Part shown: in pieces, positions 11,690 through 23,134 of the stretch
Layout: the number at the start of each line of letters is the position of its first letter
Numbering within the stretch: position 1 is the first letter of the stretch
Source of the DNA: Ursus arctos
Lineage: Eukaryota > Chordata > Mammalia > Carnivora > Ursidae
Direction: 5' to 3'
Assembly (NCBI RefSeq): GCF_023065955.2
Contig: NW_026622841.1
Span: forward strand, 22,627,501 to 22,691,500
Length of the DNA: 64,000 bases
Notes under the pieces: model-generated
Database searches by the model: none
The model's input: the letters and a program-made list of their open reading frames with translations, nothing else
What the model was told of the DNA's origin: nothing
Position numbers and translations under genes: made by a program

Positions 11690-12235
11690 CACTTCTTCAT
11701 TATCCATTCATCTATCAGTGGACACTTGAGCCGCTTCCATAATTTGGCTATTGTAAATAATGCTGCTATAAAAACTGGGGTACATGCATCCCTCTTATTT
11801 AGTGTTTTTGTATTTTTTTGATAAATACCCAGCACTGGATCATGGAGTAGTTCTAGTTCTAGTTTTAACTTTTTTAGGAACCTCCATACTGTTTTCCACA
11901 GTGGCTGCACCTGTTTGCATTCCCACCAATAGTGCAAGAGGGCTCCTTTTTCTTCACACCCTTGCCAAAACCTGTTGTTTCTTGTGTTTTTTATTTTAGC
12001 CATTCTGACAGATGTGAGGTAATATCTCGTTGTAGTTTTGATTTGCATTTCCCTGATGATGAGTGATGCTGAGCATCTTTTCATGTGTCTGTTGTCCATC
12101 TGTATGTCTTCTTTGGAGAAATGTCTGTTCATGTTTTCTGCCCATTTTTAAACTGAATTATTTTGGGGGGGTATTGAGTTGTATAAGTTCTCTATATATT
12201 TTGGATACTAACCCCTTATCTTCTCTGAACCCATT
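11247..12235 (-). mobile_element. 5'-truncated carnivore L1 with 16-bp target-site duplication
   Basis: The element body is 11263-12219 on the - strand. The 3' A-tail is seen as the T-run at 11264-11272. The body is bracketed by a perfect 16-bp repeat, CTTCTCTGAACCCATT, at 11247-11262 and 12220-12235. The 147-codon antisense frame at 11689-12132 is the ORF2 C-terminus, with the cysteine-containing '[13 protein letters not shown]' segment typical of L1. A GT microsatellite (11650-11687) lies in the 3' part. The copy is dead on arrival, with about 1 kb retained and no promoter, ORF1, endonuclease or complete reverse transcriptase. Confidence 0.95.
11650..11687. repeat. (GT)19 microsatellite inside L1
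   Basis: A pure GT run within the L1 3' region, at the position where the antisense sequence normally reads 'ataatattc'. Confidence 0.97.
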
Positions 12236-12289
12236 TACTAAAAATTCGCCAAAGTGCAGGTCTGCCATGACGCAAGAGAATGGATCCAG

Positions 12290-13450
12290 TAGAAGAAAAT
12301 CTATGAACATCTACTGAGTATCCACCATATACAAGACAATATGCTAGGCACACTCAGAGGCTTGAGGCATTGTCCTTGTTCTCACTGAGCTTGAAAACTT
12401 GTGGCAGAAGTAGGACATACTCATGAGGAGTCAAATATCAATATAAAACAGTGTATAATAAGTGATAAAAAGAACTGCACAAACTATAAGAACTTAGATG
12501 CTGGAAAAACAAGGAATCAGCATGAGGTAGAATGCCTTGAGGGTAGGCACAAGTGAATGGGCAGAAGTGAAGAGCTCCGCAGGCAGAAAGCTCTGTATTA
12601 ATAAACAAGCAGAGGGAAAGATGTTGGTAGGTAACTGTATCATAGAGCAGTCTGCTGAAGCAATGATTCCTACAGAGTTTTAGTTGGAGGGAGGTGGCTT
12701 GAAAAGATTGGGAAGTCATTAAATGACAAGCGATAAAATTTAGGCTCTATCCTGTAGGAAATGAAGTATTAAAGACTGCTAAAGACTAAGTCCATGGAAA
12801 CAGACTATCTCTCTTCCTCAGTTCTTCCTCAGTATCAAAGCCATCATAGCTACGAACATGAGAGCCTGGACTTGGTTTGTGTGTGAAATAAACTTTTTGT
12901 TGATCAACACAGTGTAAAATGAAAAGTGAGATATTGCAGGTTAGGACTGGGTCATGGGAAATTGGGGCATTGTACTGACAAAACTAGATTTGCATCTTAC
13001 GTTAGCTGCTATGTAGAGGACGGATTCAACAAGGAGGAGACTAAAAGGAGCCCAGGTAGAAGGCCATTGCAAAGCCCTAGGCAAGAGTTCATGAGGGCCT
13101 ATCTGAAGGTGGTGACCATAGGATTGGGGAGAAGGAGATAGGTTCAAGAGTCAGTGTTATATGCAAATAATGAATCATGGAACACTACATCAAAACTAAG
13201 GATATACTGTATGGTGACTAACATAACGTAATAAAAAATAATTTAAAAAAAAACAGAGTCAGTTAAAGTAACATCATTAGGACTTGATGACCATCACTGA
13301 CTGTCAGGGGTGATGGGAAAGGAGGATTCTAGAATGACTCCCAGGTTTCTGACCTGAGCGGACAAGGTGGGAAGTGGAACCATTAACCAGGATACAGGAC
13401 GAGGTGCAGCGCTGGGAGAGAAAGATGTTGGGTTCAGTGTTGCATACTGT
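12290..13450 (+). mobile_element. Ancient dispersed repeat (copy 2), interrupted by an L1 3' end
   Basis: The same family as 9430-10160 runs here, with matching phrases: 'aaatttaggctctatcctgt' and, after the interruption, 'agaatgactcccaggtttct' (13331-13350). The insertion at 13156-13254 splits it. Confidence 0.5.
13156..13254 (+). mobile_element. Carnivore L1 extreme 3' end, with target-site duplication
   Basis: The sequence 'gaatcatggaacactacatc' through 'gactaacataacgtaataaa' and a short A-tail is the terminal piece of carnivore L1s. A short duplication, AGAGTCAGT, sits at 13147-13155 and 13255-13263. Only about 100 bases were inserted. Confidence 0.8.
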
Positions 13451-14044
13451 GTAAACCAGGACTCACTGGCTGCAAGCCATGGAAACCCATGTCAAACTGC
13501 CTTAGGCGATTTCACGATTCATAAAACTGGGTGATGGAAAGGTAGGGGTAGCAAAGACGTCACAACTAAATCTAAAACCATCAGGACCTGTTCTCTGTCC
13601 TGCCCTATATCTCTCTCCACTTGCCTTCTACCTGTACTTCAGGCCCATTCTTTCAAGGCCCTCCAAGTGACAAGGGACATATGTGCCATCAGGTCTGGAA
13701 TCTAAGAAGAAAGAGAGGTACAGCTTCCACGGCCACATTGAAAAATCCCAGGGAAGAGACCCCAAGGAATAAAAAAAATGAATGAAAGTCTAAGTCCCTG
13801 GTCTTGAGGAATTAAAAGCACAGAAACTTGAGGCCATCTCCAGTACCTCCGGGGGCTGAAACCCAGTACATATCAGGAGTTCAATATTATGCTGTTAAAT
13901 CAAAGGGTGATTAATAGCACTTTTCATGAGTAAGATGATCTGGCATTTTTGAAATAGTTTGGTTGCATACATTTTGTCTATTACGTAGGCTAGAACAAGG
14001 CAGTCCTCTGTCCCCACACCTAACTCATGCATCAAAATGTACCA
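13451..14044. other. Intergenic, probable decayed repeat
   Basis: The 13450-13750 segment ('gactcactggctgcaagcca', 'tctctctccacttgcc') looks like an old antisense dispersed repeat. I cannot assign it. No gene is present. Confidence 0.4.
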
Positions 14045-14060
14045 CATAGGTGGAATTTTC

Positions 14061-14258
14061 TTTTTTTTTTTTAAGATTTTATTTATTCATTTGACAGAGA
14101 GAGAGAGCACAAGAAGGAGGAACGGCAGGCAGAGGGAGAGGAAGAAGCAGGCTCCCCACTGAGCTGGAGCCCGATGTGGGGCTCAATCCCAGGACCCTGG
14201 GATCATGACATGAGCTGAAGGCAGATGCTTAACCAACTGAACCACCCAGGCACCTCCT
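14061..14258 (-). mobile_element. Can-SINE, antisense, perfect 16-bp TSD
   Basis: The T-tail, GA-rich middle and tRNA-like head ('ctgaaccacccaggcacc') are all present. It is flanked by CATAGGTGGAATTTTC at 14045-14060 and again at 14259-14274, identical over 16 bases. It is full length and little changed. Confidence 0.95.
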
Positions 14259-14274
14259 CATAGGTGGAATTTTC

Positions 14275-15109
14275 TGATAGAAGGGCCACTTTCTGCCTGC
14301 AGTCATACTCCACTTGTAATGCCTGGGAGAGATCCTTCTGGCTACAGAAGTCAGAATACATGTTATGCTTCTCATCAAAAATTCCTTCCTACCCACCACC
14401 ACCCCTGCTGCCACCACCATTGAGATTTTCCCAACTGGCTCTCAACATTATTAACCACCAGTTAGGAGAGAAGGCTCAGAGCCCTAGCAGACCACTTTTA
14501 AGCACCATAAAACAAACTTTAAACTATCACAGTAAAAGCTGGTTTCTCTTCCTAATTGGGTTCCTTTGAAGGCAAAGACTGGATGGGCACGCTTAACAGT
14601 TATAAATGGAAATCAGCTTCCAGACCTACAGTCTTCAGGATTATGGCTCATGGCACTGTTTGCCTTTTGCCTGAACCTCAATATATTTCTTTTACTTAGT
14701 TTTATTTGCTTAGGCTGTCAGTAACACTTACTGAGGGCTACTCTATTATGTATGATACCATACTAAACACCAAAACATACATAAAAGCAGCTAGGATTCC
14801 CCAGGGCACAATCGAAAGAGTGACAAGAACAGTAATTGTTTGCTAAATCTAGATCAGACCCTTCCATCTCGGTGTCTAGATTCCGGTGCCCCTGAACCTC
14901 TTCCTTCTGATCCTATGGGACCCCACACAGGCTCATAAATGGCCATGATCATTTTTCTCCTTAACTTTATGGTGGTTTTCAGTTCATTCATCAGTTTAAA
15001 AGCATATCTGCTTTCCCTGCTGCTACTGTCACACCTCTTGTCATCACCAGGTTGTTGTGGCCTTGGCTATAGTCACACATTTATTTTGTTCCAGCTGAAC
15101 AGTGGAATG

Positions 15110-15110
<1 letters not shown>
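14275..15110. other. Intergenic, nothing recognised
   Basis: Two open frames (14264-14569 and 14939-15187) have hydrophobic or low-complexity translations without domains. The second simply runs through the CA repeat. No gene is called. Confidence 0.45.

Positions 15111-15151
<41 letters not shown>
15111..15151. repeat. (CA)20 microsatellite
   Basis: An uninterrupted CA run in otherwise non-repetitive sequence, likely polymorphic. Confidence 0.97.
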
Positions 15152-15153
<2 letters not shown>

Positions 15154-15320
15154 CTGTGATGTACTCTATTACCAGGCCACAAAATAACTCTACTCCCAGC
15201 CACCATTCATAGAAAACTCTAAAGATTAAGTTCTTCATTCCACTCGTTTTTTATTACAACCCTCCTGCCAACGTCTCTGGCACTTGTCTACAGAAACTGC
15301 CTTAACAGTATAACACCGTT

Positions 15321-15512
15321 GGGATGCCTGGGTGACTCAGTCCGTTAAGTGTCTGACTCTTGATTTCGGCTCAAGTCATGATCTCAGGGTTGTGAGATCG
15401 AGCCCCAAGTCGGGCTCCACACTGGGCATGGAGCCTGCTTAAGATTCTCTCCCTCTCTCTCTCTCTGCCCCTCACCTCCTCGCTCTCTAAAAACAAAGAA
15501 ACAGCAAACAAA
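15321..15512 (+). mobile_element. Can-SINE, older type, with 17-bp TSD
   Basis: It begins 'gggatgcctgggtgactcag' and has the 'gactcttgatttcggctcaa' and 'gcctgcttaagattctctcc' body seen in older Can-SINE subfamilies. The duplication AACAGTATAACACCGTT (15304-15320) recurs at 15513-15529 with one change. Confidence 0.95.
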
Positions 15513-15529
15513 AACAGTATAACACTGTT

Positions 15530-16320
15530 AAAATCTCTAGGGGCTGGGCCAGGAGACCTTCTGGAAACCTTCACCCCTACCATCCCTGAGCCTCCTGCTT
15601 TCCTGCTTTCCTGCCTTAACACACCCTCTCTCCACTCAGGTCTGTTATTTCCCTTTAGGGTACTCACTCTAAGGGGCCTTGTGGTTTCCCTAACAGCTCA
15701 GAAGTCTGGGGCCTGGAGTGAGGGTGCAGTGGGCTGTGCCCCTCAAAGGGGCCCACGCCAGTCTGGATTCACAGTAAACAATTTATGGCCTTCGTCCCTG
15801 GGGTTCCCTCTACACAAAGACCACTTATGGTCAATTGTTTGGAATTCAGAGCCATTTTCCTAAGGAAACAACCTAAAAGGAGTATGTAGGTGCCCAGAAG
15901 AACTCATAAAAGTCCACTTGACTCACATACCTCATCTGGAGCTCTAACTGTATTCTAGAACCTACCTAACAGTGCACCACGGTTCCTATGGCTTCTGTGG
16001 GAAAATGAGTTCTGAATTCCAGCTGTGAGCATACCTCTGCCTCTGCCATCAGCAGGAACAGCCCAGCATTCACCTTCTGCAGCCTGCCAACCCAATGGTA
16101 GGGAAACGCCAGAAGCCTAGAGTGTTTCATTTTTAAGAAAGGGCTTGGGGTGAGGGGAACTCTGGGAGGTGGAACCAGGCTGTGGAGAACGGAGAGTTGG
16201 GGTGGAGGGTGGGAGAGCCCAGCTGCCTCTGGGTTTTACGGTCTTCCAGAGACGCAGGCAGCTCCCCTGAGCTTTAATGCAGAAGACACGCCAGGTCTGC
16301 ACTACAGCATTGCTGCTACA
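15530..16320. other. Intergenic, moderately GC-rich, no gene supported
   Basis: Short overlapping frames on both strands (15371-16422) are shadows of GC-rich composition and have no domain. Confidence 0.45.
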
Positions 16321-16331
16321 GAGAACAAGGC

Positions 16332-16348
16332 GGGGGGGGGGGGGGGGG
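16332..16348 (+). repeat. G17 homopolymer
   Basis: A run of 17 guanines followed by GC-rich sequence. It can form G-quadruplexes and is prone to length error in sequencing. Confidence 0.9.
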
Positions 16349-16814
16349 CGGCGGGTTCCAGTGGAAGAGGGGTGGGAACTGAGGAAACGTGTGTCTGTGG
16401 GTTTCTATGTAAGGTCAAATAAGGAGTTTTTAAAAAAAATTTTTTTTTTAAACTAAAGCTAGATCTGTACTAGGCTCAACACTATGTTTGTTAAGGAGGT
16501 CAAAGCAAATTCAATACACTATATCGTAGCCTTTGGAAACACGCAGCTGACAGAAACAGTGTTGGTAAGTCCCCTTGGACATGACCCTTTTGCAGACATG
16601 AGAGAACATTTGACGTCTATGTCCAATCTCTCTCTCCTATTTGCACTTTAATTAATACTTGCTTTGTGTGGAGTCAGGGTAAATTTACTTACAAATAAAA
16701 AAATGTAGTGTGGAGAAAACAAGTATGAGCCTCTATTTTATTTCCTTGGATCTGTTCGAAAAGTCAAGAAAAAAACGTTTTCCTAGGTTGTGGAGTAGGG
16801 AGACGTGCTCCGTA
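16349..16814. other. Intergenic, nothing recognised
   Basis: Non-repetitive sequence with an A/T homopolymeric stretch at 16429-16451. No gene is seen. Confidence 0.45.
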
Positions 16815-17263
16815 CAGCAGCCCCCCCTTATCCACAGGGAAGAGGTTCCAAGAGCCTCGGTGAATGCCTGAAACCATGGATAGTACTGAACCCTACATAG
16901 GTTTTATTGATAACTTCGGCACAGTAACAGATGAAGAATAACTAATTAAAAAACCATTATAAATGTAATGTACTAAAAGTGACGAGACTGCGATCGCTCT
17001 CAAAATATCTTACGGTACTCACCCTTTTTGTGACGATGTGAGATGAGAACATGCCTATGTGATGAGAGGAAGTGACGTGAATGACGCAGGCGCGGTGTCG
17101 TATTGGTAGGCGCTGTGACGTAAGGGTAGGCGACCACGAACCTTCTGGCCACGCCTCAGGCAGGAGGAGCCCCTGCCTCCAGCTGGCTATTGATAGGGCT
17201 GAAATCAAGGAAAGCAAAACCGCAGACCGTGGAAAGCAAAACCACGAATAAAGGGGGATTGCT
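16815..17263 (-). mobile_element. Tigger/MER2-type DNA transposon copy, CpG- and TGACG-rich
   Basis: It is flanked by TA dinucleotides (16813-16814, 17264-17265), as expected for Tc1/mariner insertion. The ends form imperfect inverted repeats: CAGCAGCCCCCCCTTATCC on the left, and AGCAATCCCCCTTTATTCG reading in from the right. Internal landmarks such as 'gaatgcctgaaaccatggat' and 'gtactgaaccctacataggt' match, in reverse, the copy at 55621-56024. It is about 450 bp and nonautonomous, with no transposase frame. The part at 17030-17150 has several TGACG motifs. Confidence 0.8.
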
Positions 17264-17360
17264 TACGTTTAATAATTCCTGTTTGGAGGCTCAAAAAAGT
17301 ACATTTTAAATGACAATAGTAATATATGTTTTTTTATTGCAAGTACAAATGGACTTTTTA

Positions 17361-17530
17361 CATTTTTTTAGGTTTTTTTCATTTTAATGCCAGTATAGTT
17401 AACGTACAGTGTTATATTAGTTTCAGGGGTACGATATAGTGATTCAACAATTCCATACATTACTCAGTGCTCATCATCCGAAGTGTACTCTTTAATCCCC
17501 ATCATGAATTTCACCCATCCCCCCACCCAC
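17361..17530 (-). mobile_element. Carnivore L1 3' end, antisense
   Basis: 'atgccagtatagttaacgta' and 'cagtgttatattagtttcag' are the same antisense 3' UTR seen in the L1 at 11263-12219. About 170 bases are kept. Confidence 0.85.
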
Positions 17531-18370
17531 TGAATGGATGTAAATAAGGATTGTTTTCTCCTATCTAAGTCCACTCTCTAATTCTACATGTAGATATTCT
17601 GATGTCAAACTACTTTCACATGACCACATACCAGAAGTGAAAAAAGAGAAAGATGATTTAGAAAATTTACCAGATTCAGGAAAGGTTGGATCCAATGGGC
17701 TATTTTATGTGCCAGAATCCTAGTAGGTTTGGTAATGAATTAACAGATAAATAGTTCCATAGCATCTTAGATTCAATCAATTCCACAATAGTTTCTGAGA
17801 CAATTATGTGCTAAACAATGTAGTGTGTGACATGGAGATATACACACAAAAACACACTGCATGGCCCCATCACCTGTGGCGTTTATATATCTTTATTCAA
17901 TTTACATGCATGAAAAAGTAGAGATCTCTGTTTCAGGAACCCAGGTGAGCTCCAGGAAATGGTTATTATTTGATGGACTGAACGGTCACTTTGGAAAGCC
18001 CACGTAGGTTAAGCCTTACCCTCATAAGAGACTGTGAAAAAACTGAAGCAGGAGGGTGTGAGTCATTGGGGAACCATTGGGAAACAATGCTAGAGAGGAG
18101 ATGGTGTTTGGAAAGATGGTCCTGCCAGTGGTGTGGAGGTGAATAGGAGGCAAGTTACTAATTATGAGCTCACTGCAGTCTCTAGGGAGGAGGTGGGAGG
18201 GTCAGCCCCAGTGTGGTGGCATGAAAATGAGAGAGGGAGACACGCGAAGGGCGCGTTAACAGAAACACTGATCTAACTAATGCACCGCTCACTAGACCAA
18301 GGAGACAGTTCATTTCCCTTTTAAAGCTGTGATCTTGGGTTTCTCTCTTGAGCCATTTCCTCTCCACCTT
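17531..18370. other. Intergenic, nothing recognised
   Basis: No coding or RNA signal. A fragment resembling the dispersed repeat family of 9430-10160 may lie at 17880-18180, but it is too weak to claim. Confidence 0.4.
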
Positions 18371-18374
18371 TCTT

Positions 18375-18540
18375 TTTTATGTCTGTTTCAATTATTATAA
18401 AGGTGCACATGTTTTCTTTTGGAAAATTTGAAAAATATAGAGAAAATATCAAGAAGGCATTGAAAGGCACCTATCCTCTCACCACCCAAATATGATGATC
18501 TCAGATAACCGTTTTGGTGTATTTTTTCCCCAGCCTTGAT
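18375..18540 (-). mobile_element. L1M-type fragment, antisense (first piece)
   Basis: 'ggaaaatttgaaaaatatag' followed by 'caccacccaaatatgatgat' and 'gataaccgttttggtgtatt' is an L1M 3' region in reverse. It resumes near 19250. Confidence 0.5.
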
Positions 18541-19240
18541 TGGTGCCTTTAGGAGCAATTATTAAACAGGGTGAGTGAGGTTGAGTACGAAGATAAAACA
18601 GCTTGATTTTTTCCCCCCACCACTGCCTTCAAGTTTGCTTCCTCGTTTTTCCCTGCTCTGCCCTTCACCCTGATGCAGGCTGAGCCATAGCTGCCCCATC
18701 ACTTTCAGATACTGGAACCCTTGCATGCGCAGAAATGAAAAAGTCCCATGTGATCTACATCAAGGCAACGCTTCTCTCTTTCGTGAGCCCGGTCCTTCCT
18801 GGAGCTAGGGGACTTGGAGCTGAGAAGGAGGCAATGGCCTGGTCTTTCCTGCTCCTTGTCCCATCCCAGGGATCCCATGGGAAAATCTATGTGCACTTAC
18901 CCCAAAGGTAAAAGCAAGGCCTGAGTCCCACTGCTGCCTCCCCCTCACCAGCTGCCCAGCCAGCTCCCCACCTTCAATACCTCCAAGGGCAGCATCTGGC
19001 ACACTTAAATCCCTATAAGCACAGTCTAACCCTATAAATTCACTTCAAATAATTCCTTCTGAAGAAACGCTTATATAGATTGTTCCTGGTGGGAGCAGTG
19101 AGTACTAAGCTTCTTCCATTTTTCTTTTTCTTTTTAAAATTTATACTAAATACTGTGGGACTGTGTCTTAACCCCTTTCTTGAGAATAGGAGGATATTCA
19201 TCAATTATTCTCAGCTTCTGTCTATTCAATAATAGACAAA
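18541..19240. other. Intergenic, nothing recognised
   Basis: The sequence between two pieces of an old L1M-like element shows no gene. The small frames at 18705-19002 are opposite-strand shadows. Confidence 0.4.
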
Positions 19241-20045
19241 AGAAAAAGTTCCATTTCATATCCTCGTACATATATACACACACACACATAAAATAATAAT
19301 AACTGGAACCACATCACATCGTTTTGCATCCTACTTGAGTTCCATTAGTATCATATGGCGAGCATTTCCCATGTTAAGGAAGTATTTTCCAAAAGTGATT
19401 TTTATTGGCTCATAATTTTTCATTATATGACTGTCCATTTCTCATTAATTATTCAACCATCACCCAATTAGACATTTATAATTAGGCTAATTACCCCTGC
19501 AATAAACATCCTTGCATGTAACCTTGTTCACATCTTTGATTGTATCCTTAGGATAATTCCTAGAAGGAAAATGTTTCAATCAAATGTTATGGAGATTTTT
19601 AAGGCCCTTGATACATAAAGCAGAAAAAAGCCCTCAAGAGAAATGGAATACCCCTCACACACATTGTACCCGAGCATTTTTACCACATTTTTCACCTTTA
19701 CGATTTGATTAGTGAAATAACATCTCTAACGGTTTTGATTTACATTTTTTTTGGATTGTTATTGAGGCAGATTCTTACTTCTTGACTCTTTGTATTTTTT
19801 CTTCTGCAAATGGTTCATGGCCTCTGCTTATTTTTTTCTTGCAAAGTTAGTATTTTCTTACTGATGTGTAAACTCTCTCCACGTTAATAAGAATAGTTAC
19901 CCCCCCCTTTTTTTTTGTCATATTGTATTTGTTGCAAATGTTTCCCAATTTGTTTGGTTTGATTTTGTTTGTAATATTTTCACTTGCAGAAACATTTAAC
20001 TTCTGTTCAGTCAAATCTGTTGATATCTTTTTTGTATAACCTAGC
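19241..20045 (-). mobile_element. L1M-type 3' region, antisense (second piece)
   Basis: It contains 'tgcaataaacatccttgcat' (19498-19517) and 'ccttaggataattcctagaa' (19546-19565), both hallmarks of an antisense L1M 3' end. It is decayed, with an AT-rich tail. Confidence 0.6.
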
Positions 20046-20960
20046 TTAAATGGAAAGGGATTTATTAGAAGGATAGTAGTTAGCTCACAGAAATTTAAAA
20101 AGAAATCCTACAGAAATCAGATCAACTCTGTGGATTTTAGGAAATGAAACTAATCTCAACATCATCAAACCTATAAATCTGTCCTTCTGTTTATCTCATT
20201 TCCTCCGGTCTCCATTTGGCTTCATATATTCCCACCATCAGCTCTCTCCGGATTAATATCCTTTTAGCTTCTATACCCAAAGAGGCCAAGAGGACTTATC
20301 TTCAGGTAAAAAAAATTCTCGAGAAGGACTTCGGCTTGCTCAGCCATGTGCCAGGCTCACCTCCAGACCAGTCATTGTGCCAAGAAAATAAAGGACTCTG
20401 ATTTGCCAGATAAAGGGTATATCAAGAGAAAACAGAAGAGCTAACCTGAAGGAAAGAGTGGGTTAAAGCACTAGGCGAACAAAGCAAAATAAAGCAGAAA
20501 CAAACAAAAAATCAAATGTCCGTTAGAGATTTTTCCTTAGTACTTTCTTCTACCAGAATGATGCTTCTCTCTTCATCCTGAAATCAAGAAATTTTTCTTC
20601 TGGATTTCATTTTTTACATTTGGCTCTATCTTCCCCAAATCCCTCATCCCTCCTCCTGATATTCACTTCATCGTTTCCACTGGCTTGGCCATGGCCTAGT
20701 TCAGGGCCGTGTGTCTTTGTGTAAGGTCTACTGAGCTCATTTTCCTGATTCCCCCCACCTCCCACACACACAGGCTCCCCTTCCTCAGTTCATCCTGCAT
20801 GCCATCGCCAAATCGATGGTCCCAAAATACCACACCCATCCCTTTAATAAAGGTGTCATTTTCCTCTTCCAAGCCTCCCTGTGCCCCACCCACTTACTAG
20901 AGAGGAGAGGACAGCTACTTTGACAATGAAAATGTCTCACGCAGCCTTCACAACTCTGCT
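20046..20960. other. Intergenic, nothing recognised
   Basis: Several 60-65-codon frames occur on both strands. None has a domain, and they overlap each other. No gene is called. Confidence 0.45.
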
Positions 20961-20974
20961 TGGTAGATAAAATC

Positions 20975-21100
20975 TCCATGGGGATAGAGGGGAAACTGAG
21001 GCTCAGAGAAGCAAAATCACTGGTAACATGTTTGGTTGTGGTAGAGCGGGGACTTAATCTATGCTGCCTGAATCCTCACACCAGAAACCAAGCCCCTCAC
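20975..21100 (-). mobile_element. MIR SINE, antisense
   Basis: 'ggggaaactgaggctcagag' (20990-21009) followed by an antisense MIR core with 'ggggacttaatctatgctgc'. Confidence 0.6.
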
Positions 21101-21139
21101 AGCGGACGGGCCTCCAGGTAGAGTCTAAACACCTTAAAC

Positions 21140-21610
21140 TTTCTCCAATGTCCAGGCTTTGCTTCCTTTGGTCGTCATACCTCTATCTCTCACTTTCATC
21201 GAAACTATTTGCTCCCAGTCCCACCCCCACTACTCCCTAGTCTGCTGGCTTTTCTTTTGCCTTCCTCTCTTTACTTGGGGTAGAGAAGTACTTTCTCACC
21301 AGTGCTCTGCCTACCCACCCCACCCCACCCCCGCCCACTTTTCACCTACTGAGAGTTCACCTCCCCTGAATCTCTGCTTAATTTCACTTCTTCCATAAAG
21401 TCTTTCCTGATTATCTCACAAAAATAGCTCTTTTTTGAAAATGCCTAAACTATGCTTCTCTGATATCCACTTAATTGTCTTTAACTTTTTGACCATCCTG
21501 CCAGCTAGATTGTGAGCCTCTTGGGATCAAGTCCATGCCTCATATTTCTTTGGATTCCCACATGCTTAGTCCAAGGCCTTGTAAGAAGAAATGAGTCAAT
21601 ACTTGGTGAT
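21140..21610 (+). mobile_element. L2 LINE 3' end
   Basis: It runs through 'ccataaagtctttcctgatt' (21393-21412) and 'gattgtgagcctcttgggat' (21508-21527) to a degraded terminus, all in L2 order. Confidence 0.6.
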
Positions 21611-23130
21611 CCATATCTGTCTCCTCTAACCTGCTGTATTGGAAACATAATCTGAAGGATTTTCTCTTCTTCCTCTCCTCTTAGTTCAACGTTAAGCCTT
21701 TCAAATCTTTGGCTTTTCCTATTAGGATCAGTGATTTTCATGAGGGAAGAGAATATCAATTATAAAATTCTGAGATTGTAGATAAATAGATAGGGAAGTT
21801 TTCACTAGCATATGTGTAGTTCATCTCCTCATAAACATGCGAAAAGAACCTGTTACCACAAGTCATTGATATATCTTAACAATAGTTCATAGCATCTAAA
21901 GAGACAGGAAGTCAATTTTAAAGGACATTGCATTAAACTTTTTATCCATTACTATTCACTTTCTAGTAGATTTCACAATATTATTTAATAGAATAAATTA
22001 GCTGTTATGGGGAGACAATATTTTTGAAGAATGTGGAGAAATCATCTAAAGATTGTTTTATCCGATGGAGGTTTAGAGCATCTGTTTCAACGGGCATTGC
22101 TTTGGAAATTGCAAGAAACTTTGGAGATGATAAATGTTTACAATTTGTATCCACATTGTTACTAGCACAATAGCCTGTTAAATCCCTTGCCATGAATATG
22201 AACAGACTGCAGGCCATCCACATTATTTACCAAGGAGGAAACAGACATTATTCACAAATTTTAATTGCTCCTATGGCACCAACCGTCTGAAAATGAAGCA
22301 TAAAAACCTAGCCTTGGGGAAGTTTTGCCGCGCAATGACTTTAGTGCAAACCTGACCACAGGGACAAATGCCTCCATCACAATTATGCCGGAATAAAATA
22401 AGTGTATCATTTCAACCCAAGTCCTAGTGGACAGTTGGCATATTTTAAAACTCATCCTATCCACTGCAAACTCAACAACTCCTACACATGACCCAAAATA
22501 AAGAAGTCAGAGATTAGATTGCTGTGGAAAGTGTACGTCATGCTTACCCGTAAGAGGAGTTTCTCCTGATCAAGGTCCAAACATTCTACCAAAAACCGGA
22601 AGAGTAAATGCTTCTATATCCTCCTTACCTAGAGAAATTAACCCTCTAGTATTACAAGATGAGTATCAAATTTGCTTCCAAAAATTGAATTATATTATAA
22701 AATACAATTTTACAAAAAATTTTTAAGAAAAAATTAATCTTATGAAAAAAATGTTAAGAAGAAGAATGAAAGTATTAGGAAGTTTTTTTTGTTTGTTTTT
22801 GTTTCTGTGTTTTCCAACTAGGAATCATTCATATTCCCTCAAGGACCAGTGTCCTGTGGGAGAAGGTTTAGCAGAGAGATTTACAATTAAGCACTAAGTG
22901 TGAGAGGAACCAGCCAATAGGCTGCCTGGAAAATTAGGCTCATCTACCTCCCTAAAGCTAAGACTGAGAGGGTTGCAAAGCTGAGGAAGACGATCAATAG
23001 GGATAGTGAGAAACACCAAATCTGAGAAGAGCCACCAAAGAGGCTACCAATGATCATGAAATCCAAAAATATGCATCCCAGACTTGCTCTGACTGCGGCT
23101 CTCCCCACTAATGGCATCACTGTCATTCTG
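21611..23130. other. Intergenic unique sequence
   Basis: About 1.5 kb in which I recognise no repeat, RNA or coding feature. The part at 22000-22600 has more even composition than its AT-rich surroundings, so it is a candidate non-coding conserved block. This is impression, not measurement. Confidence 0.4.
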
Positions 23131-23134
23131 ATTG

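Noticed and set aside
11689..12132. 147-codon antisense protein gene
   Set aside because: The translation is the C-terminus of L1 ORF2 and lies within an insertion with a 16-bp duplication.
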